From JBGQAS01 sp964498605 (GTDB taxonomy: Bacteria > Chloroflexota > Anaerolineae > Anaerolineales > Anaerolineaceae), in assembly GCA_964498605.1 (NCBI GenBank), contig CAZCHK010000002.1, positions 1 to 64,000 on the forward strand: a DNA stretch of 64,000 bases, in the 5' to 3' direction. The number at the start of each line of letters is the position of its first letter. Position 1 is the stretch's first letter. Made by a program: the position numbers and the translations under genes. Positions 17,505 to 26,272 of this stretch are shown in pieces. The notes beneath the pieces were generated by a model. The model searched no databases. It was given only the letters and a program-made list of their open reading frames with translations, and was not told the DNA's origin.

Positions 17505-19130
17505 ATGAAAAATTGGCGCGTTATTCAGCTCATTCTTCCGTTTGTTTTTTTGGTATCATGTCAAACTTCATTTGTTTCTGAAACCCCCACGAACTTGCCA
17601 CAAGTCATGCCTTCTCAGATCAACGATCAGCCGACAGCTGAAAGCCATACATCCGAGATCCTTCTGTATATCGAGCCTGATCTGCCGAAGGAAATTTTCA
17701 TCCCAACTGGTGGGGATACGGCGATCAGCACTACGGACAACAAAAGTGACGCCACCCTCGTTCTTCAGACCACACCGGCTGATGAAGCAGAGTGTCACTG
17801 GTTCTATGTCATCGTAGCCCCGTTTAAAACCATTGTTGACGACGTGGAATACAGTGCATTTCTTCGGGTGTGGGCCGGTGATGCATCGGAGACGATCATC
17901 AGGTACCCCCTTCTTGTTTCCCACAACACGAAAGCCGCCCTTTCCAGAATCCTGGGAGAACCTTCACCCGACACGGTCCAGGTGGTCGATGAAAGCGACC
18001 TGTTGGAACCTCAGCCTGGGAAAGAGAATTGGGCAGTTGTGCCGTTTGATCTTCTTCAACCGACATGGAAAGTCATATCAGTGGATGGTCTCAATCCCCT
18101 GGATAAACAAGTCAGCCACGAGTCATACCCGCTCGTCCTTTCCATGGGTTTCACTGGCGATCCTGAGGCCAAAACCAGGATGATTCAAATGGAAGCATCA
18201 GGTTTGATCTCCATGCGAAAAAGCAACCGGATATTGGAGGAACTTGCTACGGTTATCCTGACCGGAACAACCGCGCTGACAAGAGACACCGCGGCATTAA
18301 TGGACGAGAAAGGCTCCACGTACCCTTCAGAGGATATTTTGGAATGGTTGCAAAGCGCGGATATTCTGCACATCAGTCACGAGATCTCCTTTATGCCCGA
18401 TTGTGATCTAGCGGATCGGCTGAAGTTCTGCTCAAAAACAGGGTACCTGGAACTCCTTGAACACATCGGAACCAATGTGATCGAGCTTACGGGCAACCAC
18501 CTGTTGGATTTTGGAGAAGCACCTTTTTTGTACACATTGGATCTTTATGATGATTTGGGTATCCGTACGTATGGAGGGGGAAGTGATTTACTTGACGCAA
18601 GAACGCCTGTCCTTTTTGAAGTGAACAACAATAAAATTGCCTTTGTCGGATGCAATGCTGCAGGTCCTGAAAGCGTGTGGGCCACTGGGGAAAAAGGCGG
18701 TGCCAATCCGTGCGATCGCGCATGGCTCGCGGAGGTGATCCCGGATCTTCAGGGGCAGGGGTACAATGTGATCGTGACCTTACAGGATTTGGAAACCTGT
18801 GAGGTGATCCCGCCTGCCTCTCAGAAAGGCAATTTTGTGTTCGCAGCGCAGGCTGGGGCGGTGATCGTGAGCGGCAGCCAGTCGCACTGCCCTCAATCCA
18901 TGGAGTTTATCGGGAATGGTTACGTGCATTACGGACTCGGGAACCTGTTTTTTGACCAGACGGATTCATGGCAAAGCCAGGAGTTCATCGACCGCTATTC
19001 ATTCTACAAGGGGGTTCTGATCAGCATTGATCTTCTCAGCGCAAAACTGGAAGAGGGAGGTAAACCCCGCCCGATGACCGAAGAGGAGCGTGAGAATTTC
19101 CTGTACAGGATATTCTTTTCAGAACCATGA
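17505..19130 (+). CDS. CapA-like lipoprotein, first of a tandem pair
   Basis: The 541-residue protein has a signal peptide ending in a lipobox (FLVSCQT), so it is probably anchored outside the inner membrane. The first half is a beta-rich domain I do not recognise. The second half follows the CapA (poly-gamma-glutamate synthesis/metallophosphatase) pattern: ELTGNHLLDFG corresponds to the NNHxxD segment and VHYGLGNLFFD to the C-terminal GNF motif. Two usual metal ligands look changed: LTGTTAL stands where GD is normal, and GSQSH where GHHPH is normal. It may be a diverged or inactive relative. The stop overlaps the next gene's ATG (ATGA at 19127-19130). Confidence 0.7.
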   Translation: MKNWRVIQLILPFVFLVSCQTSFVSETPTNLPQVMPSQINDQPTAESHTSEILLYIEPDLPKEIFIPTGGDTAISTTDNKSDATLVLQTTPADEAECHWFYVIVAPFKTIVDDVEYSAFLRVWAGDASETIIRYPLLVSHNTKAALSRILGEPSPDTVQVVDESDLLEPQPGKENWAVVPFDLLQPTWKVISVDGLNPLDKQVSHESYPLVLSMGFTGDPEAKTRMIQMEASGLISMRKSNRILEELATVILTGTTALTRDTAALMDEKGSTYPSEDILEWLQSADILHISHEISFMPDCDLADRLKFCSKTGYLELLEHIGTNVIELTGNHLLDFGEAPFLYTLDLYDDLGIRTYGGGSDLLDARTPVLFEVNNNKIAFVGCNAAGPESVWATGEKGGANPCDRAWLAEVIPDLQGQGYNVIVTLQDLETCEVIPPASQKGNFVFAAQAGAVIVSGSQSHCPQSMEFIGNGYVHYGLGNLFFDQTDSWQSQEFIDRYSFYKGVLISIDLLSAKLEEGGKPRPMTEEERENFLYRIFFSEP

Positions 19131-20761
19131 AACCAATGCGTAGACTCATTGCCTGCCTGTTCGCCCTCGTTGGTGCAAGTGCGTGCGTGAGTATCAAGCC
19201 AATTGATATTCCCACGCTCACGCCCTTTGTTCCCGATCAGGAGTCACTTCCCACCCCGGCTGGACTGGACAGGAACATCAGTGCGTACATTGACCCGATG
19301 ATCCCCACTCAACTAGGTGAATCGATCAGTCTACCCGCCAGGATCAAACAGGCTGATAATCCTGAAGAAGCAGAAATTACCTTTTCCGTATCAGGGCAGG
19401 GGGATGTTTGGTGGTTATTTGTTGTCGTGGCTCGCTTTCCTACTGTTCGTGATTCGATCGCATTCGAGGATTTGAAAGGACTGTGGGAGGGCAGCGTCTC
19501 TTCGGTGGGCGAGATCGCAACGATCCTTGTCAGCCAGAAGACCCAGCACCTGGTCGAAAACATACTTGGTGCACATGACCCAGGAACGGTGCAGGTGATG
19601 CAGGTGGGATTATTGGAACGAGCGTGGTCTGAAGAGGGGACCATCGCGATTATCCCATTCGAGGAGCTGGACTATCGTTGGAAGGTGTTGAGCCTGGATG
19701 GTAAATCTCCGCTGTACAAAGACCTCGATCTGGATTCTTATCCGCTTGTCATCCGTCTTGGCTGGGTCGGCGCTCAAGAGGATCTGACGATGCTCATCGA
19801 TGATACGGATTATCGCATCCAAGACAACAACTGGGATACAGGGAAAATGACAACCCTCATGCTTACGGGAACCAGCGCTCTTGTTCGGTCTGTGGCGGAG
19901 AGGATGGAAACCAAAGGGCTGCTTTACCCGGCAGAGCTGATCCGGGATTGGCTGCTCGAACCGGATTTCACGCACATCAGCAACGAGGTTTCTTTCACAC
20001 CTGATTGCCCGGAACCAGACCCTTGGCTTGTCAATTTAATGTTCTGCAGCCAACCTGAATACCTTTCCCTATTAGAAGACATCGATGTGGACATCATTGA
20101 GTTAACCGGAAATCACCTGGCAGATTACAACTATGAGCCAATATCGTATACGCTGGAGCAGTACCGTCAGCGAGGCTGGTGGTTTTACGGGGGTGGAGCA
20201 GATGATTTTCAAGCGCGTCAGCCGCTGCTGATCGATCACAACGGCAACCGCGTGGCCCTGCTGGGTTGCAACACGGCAGGGCCGGAGTGGGTCTGGGCTA
20301 CGCCTTCCAACCCGGGGGCCGCTCAGTGTGACTTTGACTGGCTGGCTGAAGAGATCAGCAGGTTAAAAAAAGAAGGATACCTGGTATTCCTGACACTGCA
20401 GGGGGATGAATCGTACGACATTGTGCCGGTACATTACATGCAGACAAATTTTCATCGAGCAGCGGATATGGGTGCAGATGTCGTGAGTGGAAGTCAGGCG
20501 CATTTCCCCCAGGTTTTTCACTTTCTTGAAGGCGCGGTCATCCATTACGGATTGGGTAACCTGTTTTTTGATCAAATGGATTACCCCGTGGTTGGCACGC
20601 GCAGAGAATTCCTTGATCGATACGTGATCTATGAAGGGAAACTGATCAGTGTTGAAATCAAAACAGCCATGCTGGAGGACTGGGCGCAGCCGCGACCGAT
20701 GTCGGAAGCTGAAAGAACAGAATTTTTAACAGAAATTTTCACCTCAAGTATCTGGCAATGA
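19127..20761 (+). CDS. CapA-like lipoprotein, second of a tandem pair
   Basis: A 544-residue paralogue of the preceding protein along its whole length: lipobox ASACVS, LTGTSAL in the first metal position, SNEVSFTPDC, ELTGNHLADYN, GCNTAGPEWVWAT and IHYGLGNLFFDQ. The same apparent losses of metal ligands occur in both copies, so the change predates the duplication and is probably functional rather than decay. It is coupled to the first copy by an ATGA overlap. Both probably sit outside the membrane and may act together; the substrate is unknown. Confidence 0.7.
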   Translation: MKPMRRLIACLFALVGASACVSIKPIDIPTLTPFVPDQESLPTPAGLDRNISAYIDPMIPTQLGESISLPARIKQADNPEEAEITFSVSGQGDVWWLFVVVARFPTVRDSIAFEDLKGLWEGSVSSVGEIATILVSQKTQHLVENILGAHDPGTVQVMQVGLLERAWSEEGTIAIIPFEELDYRWKVLSLDGKSPLYKDLDLDSYPLVIRLGWVGAQEDLTMLIDDTDYRIQDNNWDTGKMTTLMLTGTSALVRSVAERMETKGLLYPAELIRDWLLEPDFTHISNEVSFTPDCPEPDPWLVNLMFCSQPEYLSLLEDIDVDIIELTGNHLADYNYEPISYTLEQYRQRGWWFYGGGADDFQARQPLLIDHNGNRVALLGCNTAGPEWVWATPSNPGAAQCDFDWLAEEISRLKKEGYLVFLTLQGDESYDIVPVHYMQTNFHRAADMGADVVSGSQAHFPQVFHFLEGAVIHYGLGNLFFDQMDYPVVGTRREFLDRYVIYEGKLISVEIKTAMLEDWAQPRPMSEAERTEFLTEIFTSSIWQ

Positions 20762-20771
20762 GCAGGCAGGA

Positions 20772-20777
20772 TATAAT
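20772..20777 (+). promoter_or_regulatory. -10 box of the cyclase gene
   Basis: TATAAT lies 15 bases before the ATG at 20793, with a GAGGAAA ribosome-binding site between them. It follows the stop of the CapA-like pair by about ten bases and probably starts a separate transcript for the cyclase and aminotransferase. Confidence 0.5.
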
Positions 20778-20792
20778 TTATCAGAGGAAACC

Positions 20793-21428
20793 ATGAAAAT
20801 ATATGACATTTCACTGACGATCACTCCGAAAATCCCGGTATGGCCGGGGGACATCCAGGTCCAGCTGGAGAGGGTGAAAAAAATCGAGGATGGAGCCACA
20901 GATAATTTATCTCGGATGACTTTGGGAGTGCATACGGGTACGCACATGGACGCACCGTACCATTTCGTGGCGGACGGGAAAAAGATCGATGAACTGCCCC
21001 TGGATCAATTCGTCGGCAAAGCCCAGGTTGTGCGCATCCCGGACCAGGTCGATCTCGTCACGAAGGATGAATTGAAGAAGGCAGCCCTTGATCCGGGCGT
21101 CAAACGGATCCTCCTTCGCACCAGGAACTCGCAGTACTGGTCGGGCCATGAAAAGAAGTTCCAGCGTGATTTTGTCGCCATCAGCGAAGACGGGGCAAAG
21201 TACCTTGCCGATCTCGGGTACATTTTCGTTGGTGTTGATTACCTTTCCGTAGGTCCCTTCGACAATTCCAAACCCACTCATGACGTCTTGCTGCAGGCAG
21301 GCATGGCGTTGCTGGAAGGGGCTGACCTGTCCAAAGTGCCAGCGGGTGTGTACATGATGTATGCGCTGCCTTTGAAACTGGGTGCTACCGAAGGCGCTCC
21401 AACCCGTGCGATCCTGGTTGAGGAATAA
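20793..21428 (+). CDS. Cyclase family protein (kynurenine formamidase-like)
   Basis: A 211-residue metal-dependent hydrolase of the cyclase/KynB fold. The metal motif HTGTHMDAPYHF is intact, with further conserved segments TLGVHTGTH and DYLSVGP. Family members open cyclic amides or hydrolyse N-formyl groups such as N-formylkynurenine. The next gene, ten bases away, is a class III aminotransferase, so the pair may handle one amino compound, but the substrate cannot be told. Confidence 0.85.
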   Translation: MKIYDISLTITPKIPVWPGDIQVQLERVKKIEDGATDNLSRMTLGVHTGTHMDAPYHFVADGKKIDELPLDQFVGKAQVVRIPDQVDLVTKDELKKAALDPGVKRILLRTRNSQYWSGHEKKFQRDFVAISEDGAKYLADLGYIFVGVDYLSVGPFDNSKPTHDVLLQAGMALLEGADLSKVPAGVYMMYALPLKLGATEGAPTRAILVEE

Positions 21429-21437
21429 GAGGTATCC

Positions 21438-22787
21438 ATGTTCGATCTTCCGGATGAACAAATTCTGCCGCTTGCCCTGGAACACAATATCTGGACCTGG
21501 GCGGCACAAAAAAAGGTAAAACCAATCCCCGTCAAGAAAGCCGAGGGGGTGTACTTCTGGGATGTGGACGGCAAACGTTACCTTGATTTCAATTCCATGG
21601 TTATGTGCGTGAACATCGGGCACGGAAACAGGCACGTCATCGACACCATGGTTGCTCAGGCAAACGAGCTGCCGTTCGCGGGACCTGGAATGGCGACCAA
21701 GCCTCGCGCGTTGCTCGGGAAAAAACTGTCCGAAATCGTTCCGCAAGGGCTGACGAAATATCTGTACACGCTGGGCGGCGCCGACGCGAACGAGAACGCC
21801 ATCAAGTTTGCCCGCGCCTACACCGGGAAGCATAAGATATTGACCCGCTACCGCTCTTATCACGGGGCCACGTTTGGCGCGATGGCCTTGACGGGCGACC
21901 CCCGCAGACATTTTTGGGAACCGGCGACCATGCCCGGTGTGGTTCATTTCCTTGACCCTTACAGGTACCGCTCGACCTTCCACCAGGGAAAAGCTGAAGT
22001 GAGTGACGAGGAATTCTGTAATGACTACCTGAGGCATTTGGAGGAGATCATTCTGTATGAAGGACCTCAAACAATCGCGGGAATCCTTATGGAAGGGGTC
22101 ACAGGGACAAACGGCATCATCATCCCGCCTGAAGGGTACATGCAGGGGGTGCGTGCTCTGTGCGACAAGTACCACATCCTGATGATTGTCGATGAGGTCA
22201 TGAGTGGTTTTGGCAGAACGGGGAGATGGTTCTCCGTGGATCATTGGAACGTGGTCCCGGATATCATGACGATGGCAAAGGGATTGACCTCGGGATACGC
22301 ACCGCTGGGCGCGGTTGCGATGAAGCCGGAAATCGCAGCGACGTTTGATGAGAGAGTTTTTGAGGGCGGGCTGACATACAATGGCCACCCCATCTCTCTG
22401 GCTGCGGCAATTGGCGTGATCGAATTCATGCAAAGCACCCGCCTGGTACAAAAAGCGGAAGAAACAGGAAAATTGATGGCAGATATCCTGGCCGAGATGA
22501 AATCACGCCACGCTTCCATTGGCGACGCCCGTTCCATTGGGTTGTTCGGCGTGCTGGAGCTGGTCAAAGACAGAACCACCAAGGAACCTCTCGCTCCCTT
22601 TGGTGGTTCGAGCGCCGTTATGAACGAATTTAAAACAACGCTGATGGACCAAGGTTTGTTCGTCTACACGCACTGGCACACTGTGTTGTTGATCCCGCCA
22701 TTGATCATCACACCGGAGCAGCTTTCGGATGGTTTCGCGATCATCGACAAGGGGCTGGAAATCACCGATCGGGCCGCAAAGCGGTGA
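21438..22787 (+). CDS. Class III PLP-dependent aminotransferase
   Basis: The 449-residue enzyme has the fold-type I class III signatures: VDEVMSGFGRTGRW (PLP ring Asp) and MTMAKGLTSGYAPLGAV (Schiff-base Lys), plus SYHGATFGAMALTG. The N-terminal NIWTWAAQKKVKPIPV and HWNVVPDI segments recall taurine-pyruvate and omega-amino acid aminotransferases. It probably moves an amino group from an omega-amino compound to pyruvate or a similar acceptor. GAGGT precedes the start. It shares a likely transcript with the cyclase gene. Confidence 0.88.
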   Translation: MFDLPDEQILPLALEHNIWTWAAQKKVKPIPVKKAEGVYFWDVDGKRYLDFNSMVMCVNIGHGNRHVIDTMVAQANELPFAGPGMATKPRALLGKKLSEIVPQGLTKYLYTLGGADANENAIKFARAYTGKHKILTRYRSYHGATFGAMALTGDPRRHFWEPATMPGVVHFLDPYRYRSTFHQGKAEVSDEEFCNDYLRHLEEIILYEGPQTIAGILMEGVTGTNGIIIPPEGYMQGVRALCDKYHILMIVDEVMSGFGRTGRWFSVDHWNVVPDIMTMAKGLTSGYAPLGAVAMKPEIAATFDERVFEGGLTYNGHPISLAAAIGVIEFMQSTRLVQKAEETGKLMADILAEMKSRHASIGDARSIGLFGVLELVKDRTTKEPLAPFGGSSAVMNEFKTTLMDQGLFVYTHWHTVLLIPPLIITPEQLSDGFAIIDKGLEITDRAAKR

Positions 22788-22838
22788 GCGGATTTTCAGG
22801 ATTTCACGCATGGTATTCCGATACAGTGAGGAGATTGC

Positions 22839-23807
22839 ATGGATTTCAAATTGAATCCCATTTCGACTGAGCATAAAGCGAAAAAGGATATTCAGACCAA
22901 ACTGCTCATTTTGGGGTCAGGCCCTGCCGGGTTGGCGGCAGCATTGTACGCAGCCCGGGCAGAGCTTGCACCCATCGTTCTGGCGGGCAACGAACTGGGC
23001 GGGCAGGCGGCTTTAACGTACACGATCGAAAATTACCCTGGCTTTCCTGATGGCATTGGGGGTATGGCGCTGGGCGAAGCGTTTCAGAAGCAGGCGGAGA
23101 AATTCGGCGCGAAAGTTATCCTGGAAGCAGCAAAAAAAGTTGACCTGTCCCGCAGACCATTCCTGATCGAGACATCGTCCGGTCGATTTATGGCTGTATC
23201 ATTGATTGTTGCGACTGGAGCCAACCCGAACCACCTGAACATCCCTGGTGAGAAAGAGTTCACTGGCAAAGGAGTATCCTACTGCGCAACCTGCGATGGC
23301 TGGTTCTACCGCGAGAAGGATGTGATCGTTGTGGGTGGAGGCGATAGTGCGCTGGAGGAAGCGAATTTTCTCACCCGATACGCGAGGTCTATCAGGATCA
23401 TTCATCGCCGGGCTGAACTTCGAGCCGGGCAGATTCTGCAGCGTAGAGCAAGTTCAAATCCAAAAATCACTTTTATTTGGGATAGTGTTGTCTCGGAGAT
23501 ATCAGGTGAAGAGAACGTGCGCAGTGCGTTGATTAAAAACGTGAAAACAGGGACCGTGTCAAAGATCGACACGGATGGAGTCTTCATTTTCATTGGGCAC
23601 AAGCCGAACGTTGAGCTTGTTGCAGGACAGCTGGCTCTCGACGAAAAAGGATACATAAAAACTGATCACCTGCAGCGGACGAATATCGAGGGAGTGTTCG
23701 CGGCAGGTGAGGTGGCTGACTCACATTTCAGGCAGGTGGTCACTTCTGCAGGAATGGGGGCAGCCGCTGCCATACAGGCGGGCAGGTATCTTGAATCCTT
23801 GGGATAA
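22839..23807 (+). CDS. trxB: Thioredoxin reductase
   Basis: FAD- and NADPH-dependent enzyme that reduces thioredoxin. The 322-residue protein has the FAD motif LGSGPAGLAAALYAAR, the redox-active pair in SYCATCDG, the NADPH motif VGGGDSALEEANFL and the FAD-closing GVFAAGEVAD. An N-terminal extension of about 20 charged residues precedes the FAD domain. AGGAG lies before the ATG. The stop codon is part of a strong terminator hairpin. Confidence 0.93.
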   Translation: MDFKLNPISTEHKAKKDIQTKLLILGSGPAGLAAALYAARAELAPIVLAGNELGGQAALTYTIENYPGFPDGIGGMALGEAFQKQAEKFGAKVILEAAKKVDLSRRPFLIETSSGRFMAVSLIVATGANPNHLNIPGEKEFTGKGVSYCATCDGWFYREKDVIVVGGGDSALEEANFLTRYARSIRIIHRRAELRAGQILQRRASSNPKITFIWDSVVSEISGEENVRSALIKNVKTGTVSKIDTDGVFIFIGHKPNVELVAGQLALDEKGYIKTDHLQRTNIEGVFAAGEVADSHFRQVVTSAGMGAAAAIQAGRYLESLG

Positions 23808-23838
23808 AAAACTGGCCGGATCATTCCGGCCAGTTTTT
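23806..23838. terminator. Bidirectional intrinsic terminator
   Basis: AAAAACTGGCCGGA, loop TCAT, then TCCGGCCAGTTTTT form a perfect stem with an A run on one side and a T run on the other. It can end transcription from trxB (plus) and from the LysM protein gene (minus), which converge here. Confidence 0.92.
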
Positions 23839-23840
23839 CT

Positions 23841-24977
23841 TCATGGGGTCAGTGTCGATGCTGCGGCCGCTCCGGACCAGACAAACACCCTGGGGGTACT
23901 GACGACTCCTGCGCTTTCCCAGATGGGATTCCCCTGGGAATTGGTTCCTGTTTGGCGGACGGGTTGAACAGTCCAGCGGATCGCATGGGGTGTTGTGCCT
24001 GTCGGTCGGAAGGAGGCTGTCACGTTGTAACTTGTCTCTGTGACGTATACGACCATTTTTTTACTGCCACCTTCTGTGATGTCCTCGACGGAAACGGCGT
24101 ATGCTTCGTTTTGTCTCAGCGTCCCGACAGCTGCCCATTGCAGGGTGACGCTGTCATCGGCGGCCGTGAAAGGCGCGCCATCCACCGGAAGCAGAAGATT
24201 CGGCGCTGGATAAGGCGGAGGTGTTGTGGGTGTAGGTGTGGGACCTGGCGTTGGCAGACGGGCGCACAGCGGAATGATCAACGTCATGTCTTCGTAAACA
24301 GTATCTGAAGGTAAACCATTCCATTCCCGGATCGCCATGGAATCGACATTGTAGGCTTTGGCGATCCCTCCCAGAGTGTCCCCGGGCTGGACTTTATAAT
24401 AATCTTTTGGACAGGCTGCTTCTGTTGCCTGGGACGAACCCAGGGTGACAGTGGGCTGCGGTTTTGGTGTGGCTGTCGGCCACGGTATCAGTAAAGTGGT
24501 ACCGACGATCAGAGTTCCGCAATCAGAAGGAAGACCATTGAGATCGGCGATGCTCTTGACGGACACGTCGTAAATCGCGGCAATGTAGCCGCAGGTGTCC
24601 TGCTCTACGATCGTGTACGAGCGGGGTGGCTGCAGGGTCAGCGTTGGTTCAGGCGTGGAAGTAGCCACTTCTGTCGCGGTCGCTGTGATGGTGGGAGTGG
24701 TTGTCGCCGTCATGGTCGGAGTAGGTTCGGCGACCTTTCCGCTGCTTTGCAGCAGGATGTAAGTCAATCCAGCACCGATGGCCAGTACGACAAGGAAAAG
24801 TCCAATCGCGACTGGTAAGTTCAACGTCAGTTCAGGCAGGCGAGGTGTTTTGACTGCCTTTTCAGACTTTGATCCGAAAGCGGACAGGACGCGTCCGCAA
24901 ACGGTGCAACGGGTGGCGTTGCCAGAAATTTTGGCGCCACATGTAGGACAAAGGGTTTGTTTAGTTTCGTTATCCAT
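23841..24977 (-). CDS. Zinc-ribbon, single-pass membrane protein with two LysM domains
   Basis: The 378-residue protein starts with a cytosolic zinc ribbon (CPTCG and CTVCG, residues about 10-30). One membrane helix follows (about 58-80), then a Thr/Pro linker, LysM domain 1 (YTIVEQDTCGYIAAIYDVS), a second linker, LysM domain 2 (YKVQPGDTLGGIAKAYNVD), a Pro-rich linker and a C-terminal beta-sandwich-like domain. LysM domains bind N-acetylglucosamine polymers such as peptidoglycan, so the protein probably ties the membrane to the wall. ATG at 24977 is chosen over an upstream TTG. It is divergent from hemW. Confidence 0.85.
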   Translation of the reverse strand: MDNETKQTLCPTCGAKISGNATRCTVCGRVLSAFGSKSEKAVKTPRLPELTLNLPVAIGLFLVVLAIGAGLTYILLQSSGKVAEPTPTMTATTTPTITATATEVATSTPEPTLTLQPPRSYTIVEQDTCGYIAAIYDVSVKSIADLNGLPSDCGTLIVGTTLLIPWPTATPKPQPTVTLGSSQATEAACPKDYYKVQPGDTLGGIAKAYNVDSMAIREWNGLPSDTVYEDMTLIIPLCARLPTPGPTPTPTTPPPYPAPNLLLPVDGAPFTAADDSVTLQWAAVGTLRQNEAYAVSVEDITEGGSKKMVVYVTETSYNVTASFRPTGTTPHAIRWTVQPVRQTGTNSQGNPIWESAGVVSTPRVFVWSGAAAASTLTP

Positions 24978-25012
24978 AGTTAACAATGCCGGGATACTAC
25001 CCGGTCGCAGAA

Positions 25013-25018
25013 ATTATA
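25013..25018 (-). promoter_or_regulatory. -10 box of the LysM protein gene
   Basis: On the minus strand TATAAT lies 35 bases before the ATG at 24977. The leader contains a short CCGGG-CCCGG hairpin. A TTGACA-like box is present at 25038-25033, but the spacer of 14 bases is too short to trust. Confidence 0.4.
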
Positions 25019-25031
25019 CCATTACCCACAG

Positions 25032-25061
25032 TTGTCAAAACGCAAGACTTTATGATATGCT
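25032..25061 (+). promoter_or_regulatory. hemW promoter, probable leaderless start
   Basis: TTGTCA (25032-25037) and TATGCT (25056-25061) are 18 bases apart, and the ATG is eight bases after the -10 box. There is no ribosome-binding site between, so the mRNA probably begins at or near the start codon. Confidence 0.55.
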
Positions 25062-25069
25062 CTTTTTCA

Positions 25070-26272
25070 ATGCGGAAAATTGGTATCTATGTTCATATTC
25101 CTTTCTGTTTGCGCCGCTGCGCTTACTGCGATTTTGTCACGTACGCGGGTTGCTCTGAGCTGATCCCTGAATATATCAAGTGCGTCGGTGATGAAATTGA
25201 GTCGTATGCTGGGAATGCGGCGAACTTCACGATTCGGTCCATTTATTTTGGGGGAGGAACACCATCACTTCTTTCCAGCGGGCAGGTGCGGCAGATCATG
25301 CAAAAAATCCAAGAGGTGTTTCCTTTAAATGATCGTATAGAGGTGACACTTGAGGCTAATCCGGGGACCGAAATCGGAAGAAACATCAGGGGTTATCTCG
25401 ATGCGGGCATTAACCGGATCAGTTTGGGCGCTCAGTCAACAAGCAATGCCGAATTACGGGTGCTGGGGAGGATCCATACCCACGAAGAAACATGCCGCAC
25501 CGTTCAACAGCTGCGGGACGCGGGGTGCTGGAATATCAACCTGGATCTGATATACGGAGTACCTGGTCAGACGGTGAGATCATGGAGCCGCGGCTTGCAG
25601 AGCATGCATGAATTGACGCCGGAGCATTTTTCGTTGTACTGCCTGACGCTTGAACCCGCGGTTTGGTTGGGTCGACAGGTCAAAGCCGGCCGGATCAGCC
25701 TACCTACCGATGAAGAGACCGCGGAGATGTATGCCCTGGCCATGAAGTATCTTGGTCGGCAGGGTTACGAGCAGTATGAAATATCCAACTGGGCAAAACG
25801 AAATGCTGACATCGACTTTCGGAGCACGCACAACCTTCAATACTGGCGTGCAGGTGAATATATCGGGATCGGTGCTGGTGCGCATGGTTATCATGATGGG
25901 TACCGCTATGAGAATGTTCGCAGGATACAGACCTACATTGAACGTCTTCGGGATCGGAAACGCAGCAATCAGCCGGCGAGATTATCAAGAACAATAATCT
26001 CAATATGGGAAGCAATGCAGGAGTACATGATGCTGGGATTGCGCCTTACAGGTGAAGGGGTCAACCAGGCTGATTTCAAGGAAAGGTTCGGCATTGACAT
26101 GTTCGATAGCTTTTCCAGGCAGATTCAAAAACTGACCAGGATGGGTATTGTGGAGATTTCTTCCAATGGCGATCGGGTCAGGTTAACAAAGGCAGGCCGG
26201 CAGATTGGCAATGTGGCTTTTCGGGAATTTGTGGGAATTTCCGAAAAACACAGGACGGATCTCAATAAATAA
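25070..26272 (+). CDS. hemW: Radical-SAM heme chaperone HemW
   Basis: The 400-residue protein begins RKIGIYVHIPFC and carries the radical-SAM cluster motif CxxxCxxC (CLRRCAYC) followed by DF, as in HemW and unlike HemN, which has a fourth Cys. FGGGTPSLL, GAQSTSNAELRVLGR and a C-terminal HemN_C-like winged domain are present. HemW delivers heme to respiratory enzymes; it is often mislabelled as coproporphyrinogen oxidase. The open frame runs to 24986, but ATG 25070 matches the family start and follows a promoter directly. It overlaps the convergent L,D-transpeptidase gene by 11 bases. Confidence 0.9.
   Translation: MRKIGIYVHIPFCLRRCAYCDFVTYAGCSELIPEYIKCVGDEIESYAGNAANFTIRSIYFGGGTPSLLSSGQVRQIMQKIQEVFPLNDRIEVTLEANPGTEIGRNIRGYLDAGINRISLGAQSTSNAELRVLGRIHTHEETCRTVQQLRDAGCWNINLDLIYGVPGQTVRSWSRGLQSMHELTPEHFSLYCLTLEPAVWLGRQVKAGRISLPTDEETAEMYALAMKYLGRQGYEQYEISNWAKRNADIDFRSTHNLQYWRAGEYIGIGAGAHGYHDGYRYENVRRIQTYIERLRDRKRSNQPARLSRTIISIWEAMQEYMMLGLRLTGEGVNQADFKERFGIDMFDSFSRQIQKLTRMGIVEISSNGDRVRLTKAGRQIGNVAFREFVGISEKHRTDLNK

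Noticed and set aside
20907..22451. Open frame of 514 codons on the minus strand
   Set aside because: It lies opposite the cyclase and aminotransferase genes, whose motifs are clear, and its translation is rich in Arg/His with no family pattern. It is a shadow of those genes.
24200..24760. CA/GT-rich repeats that look like simple-sequence DNA
   Set aside because: These are codons for Thr/Pro linkers of the LysM protein. Similar stretches at 39040-39180 and 44820-44900 are lipoprotein linkers.
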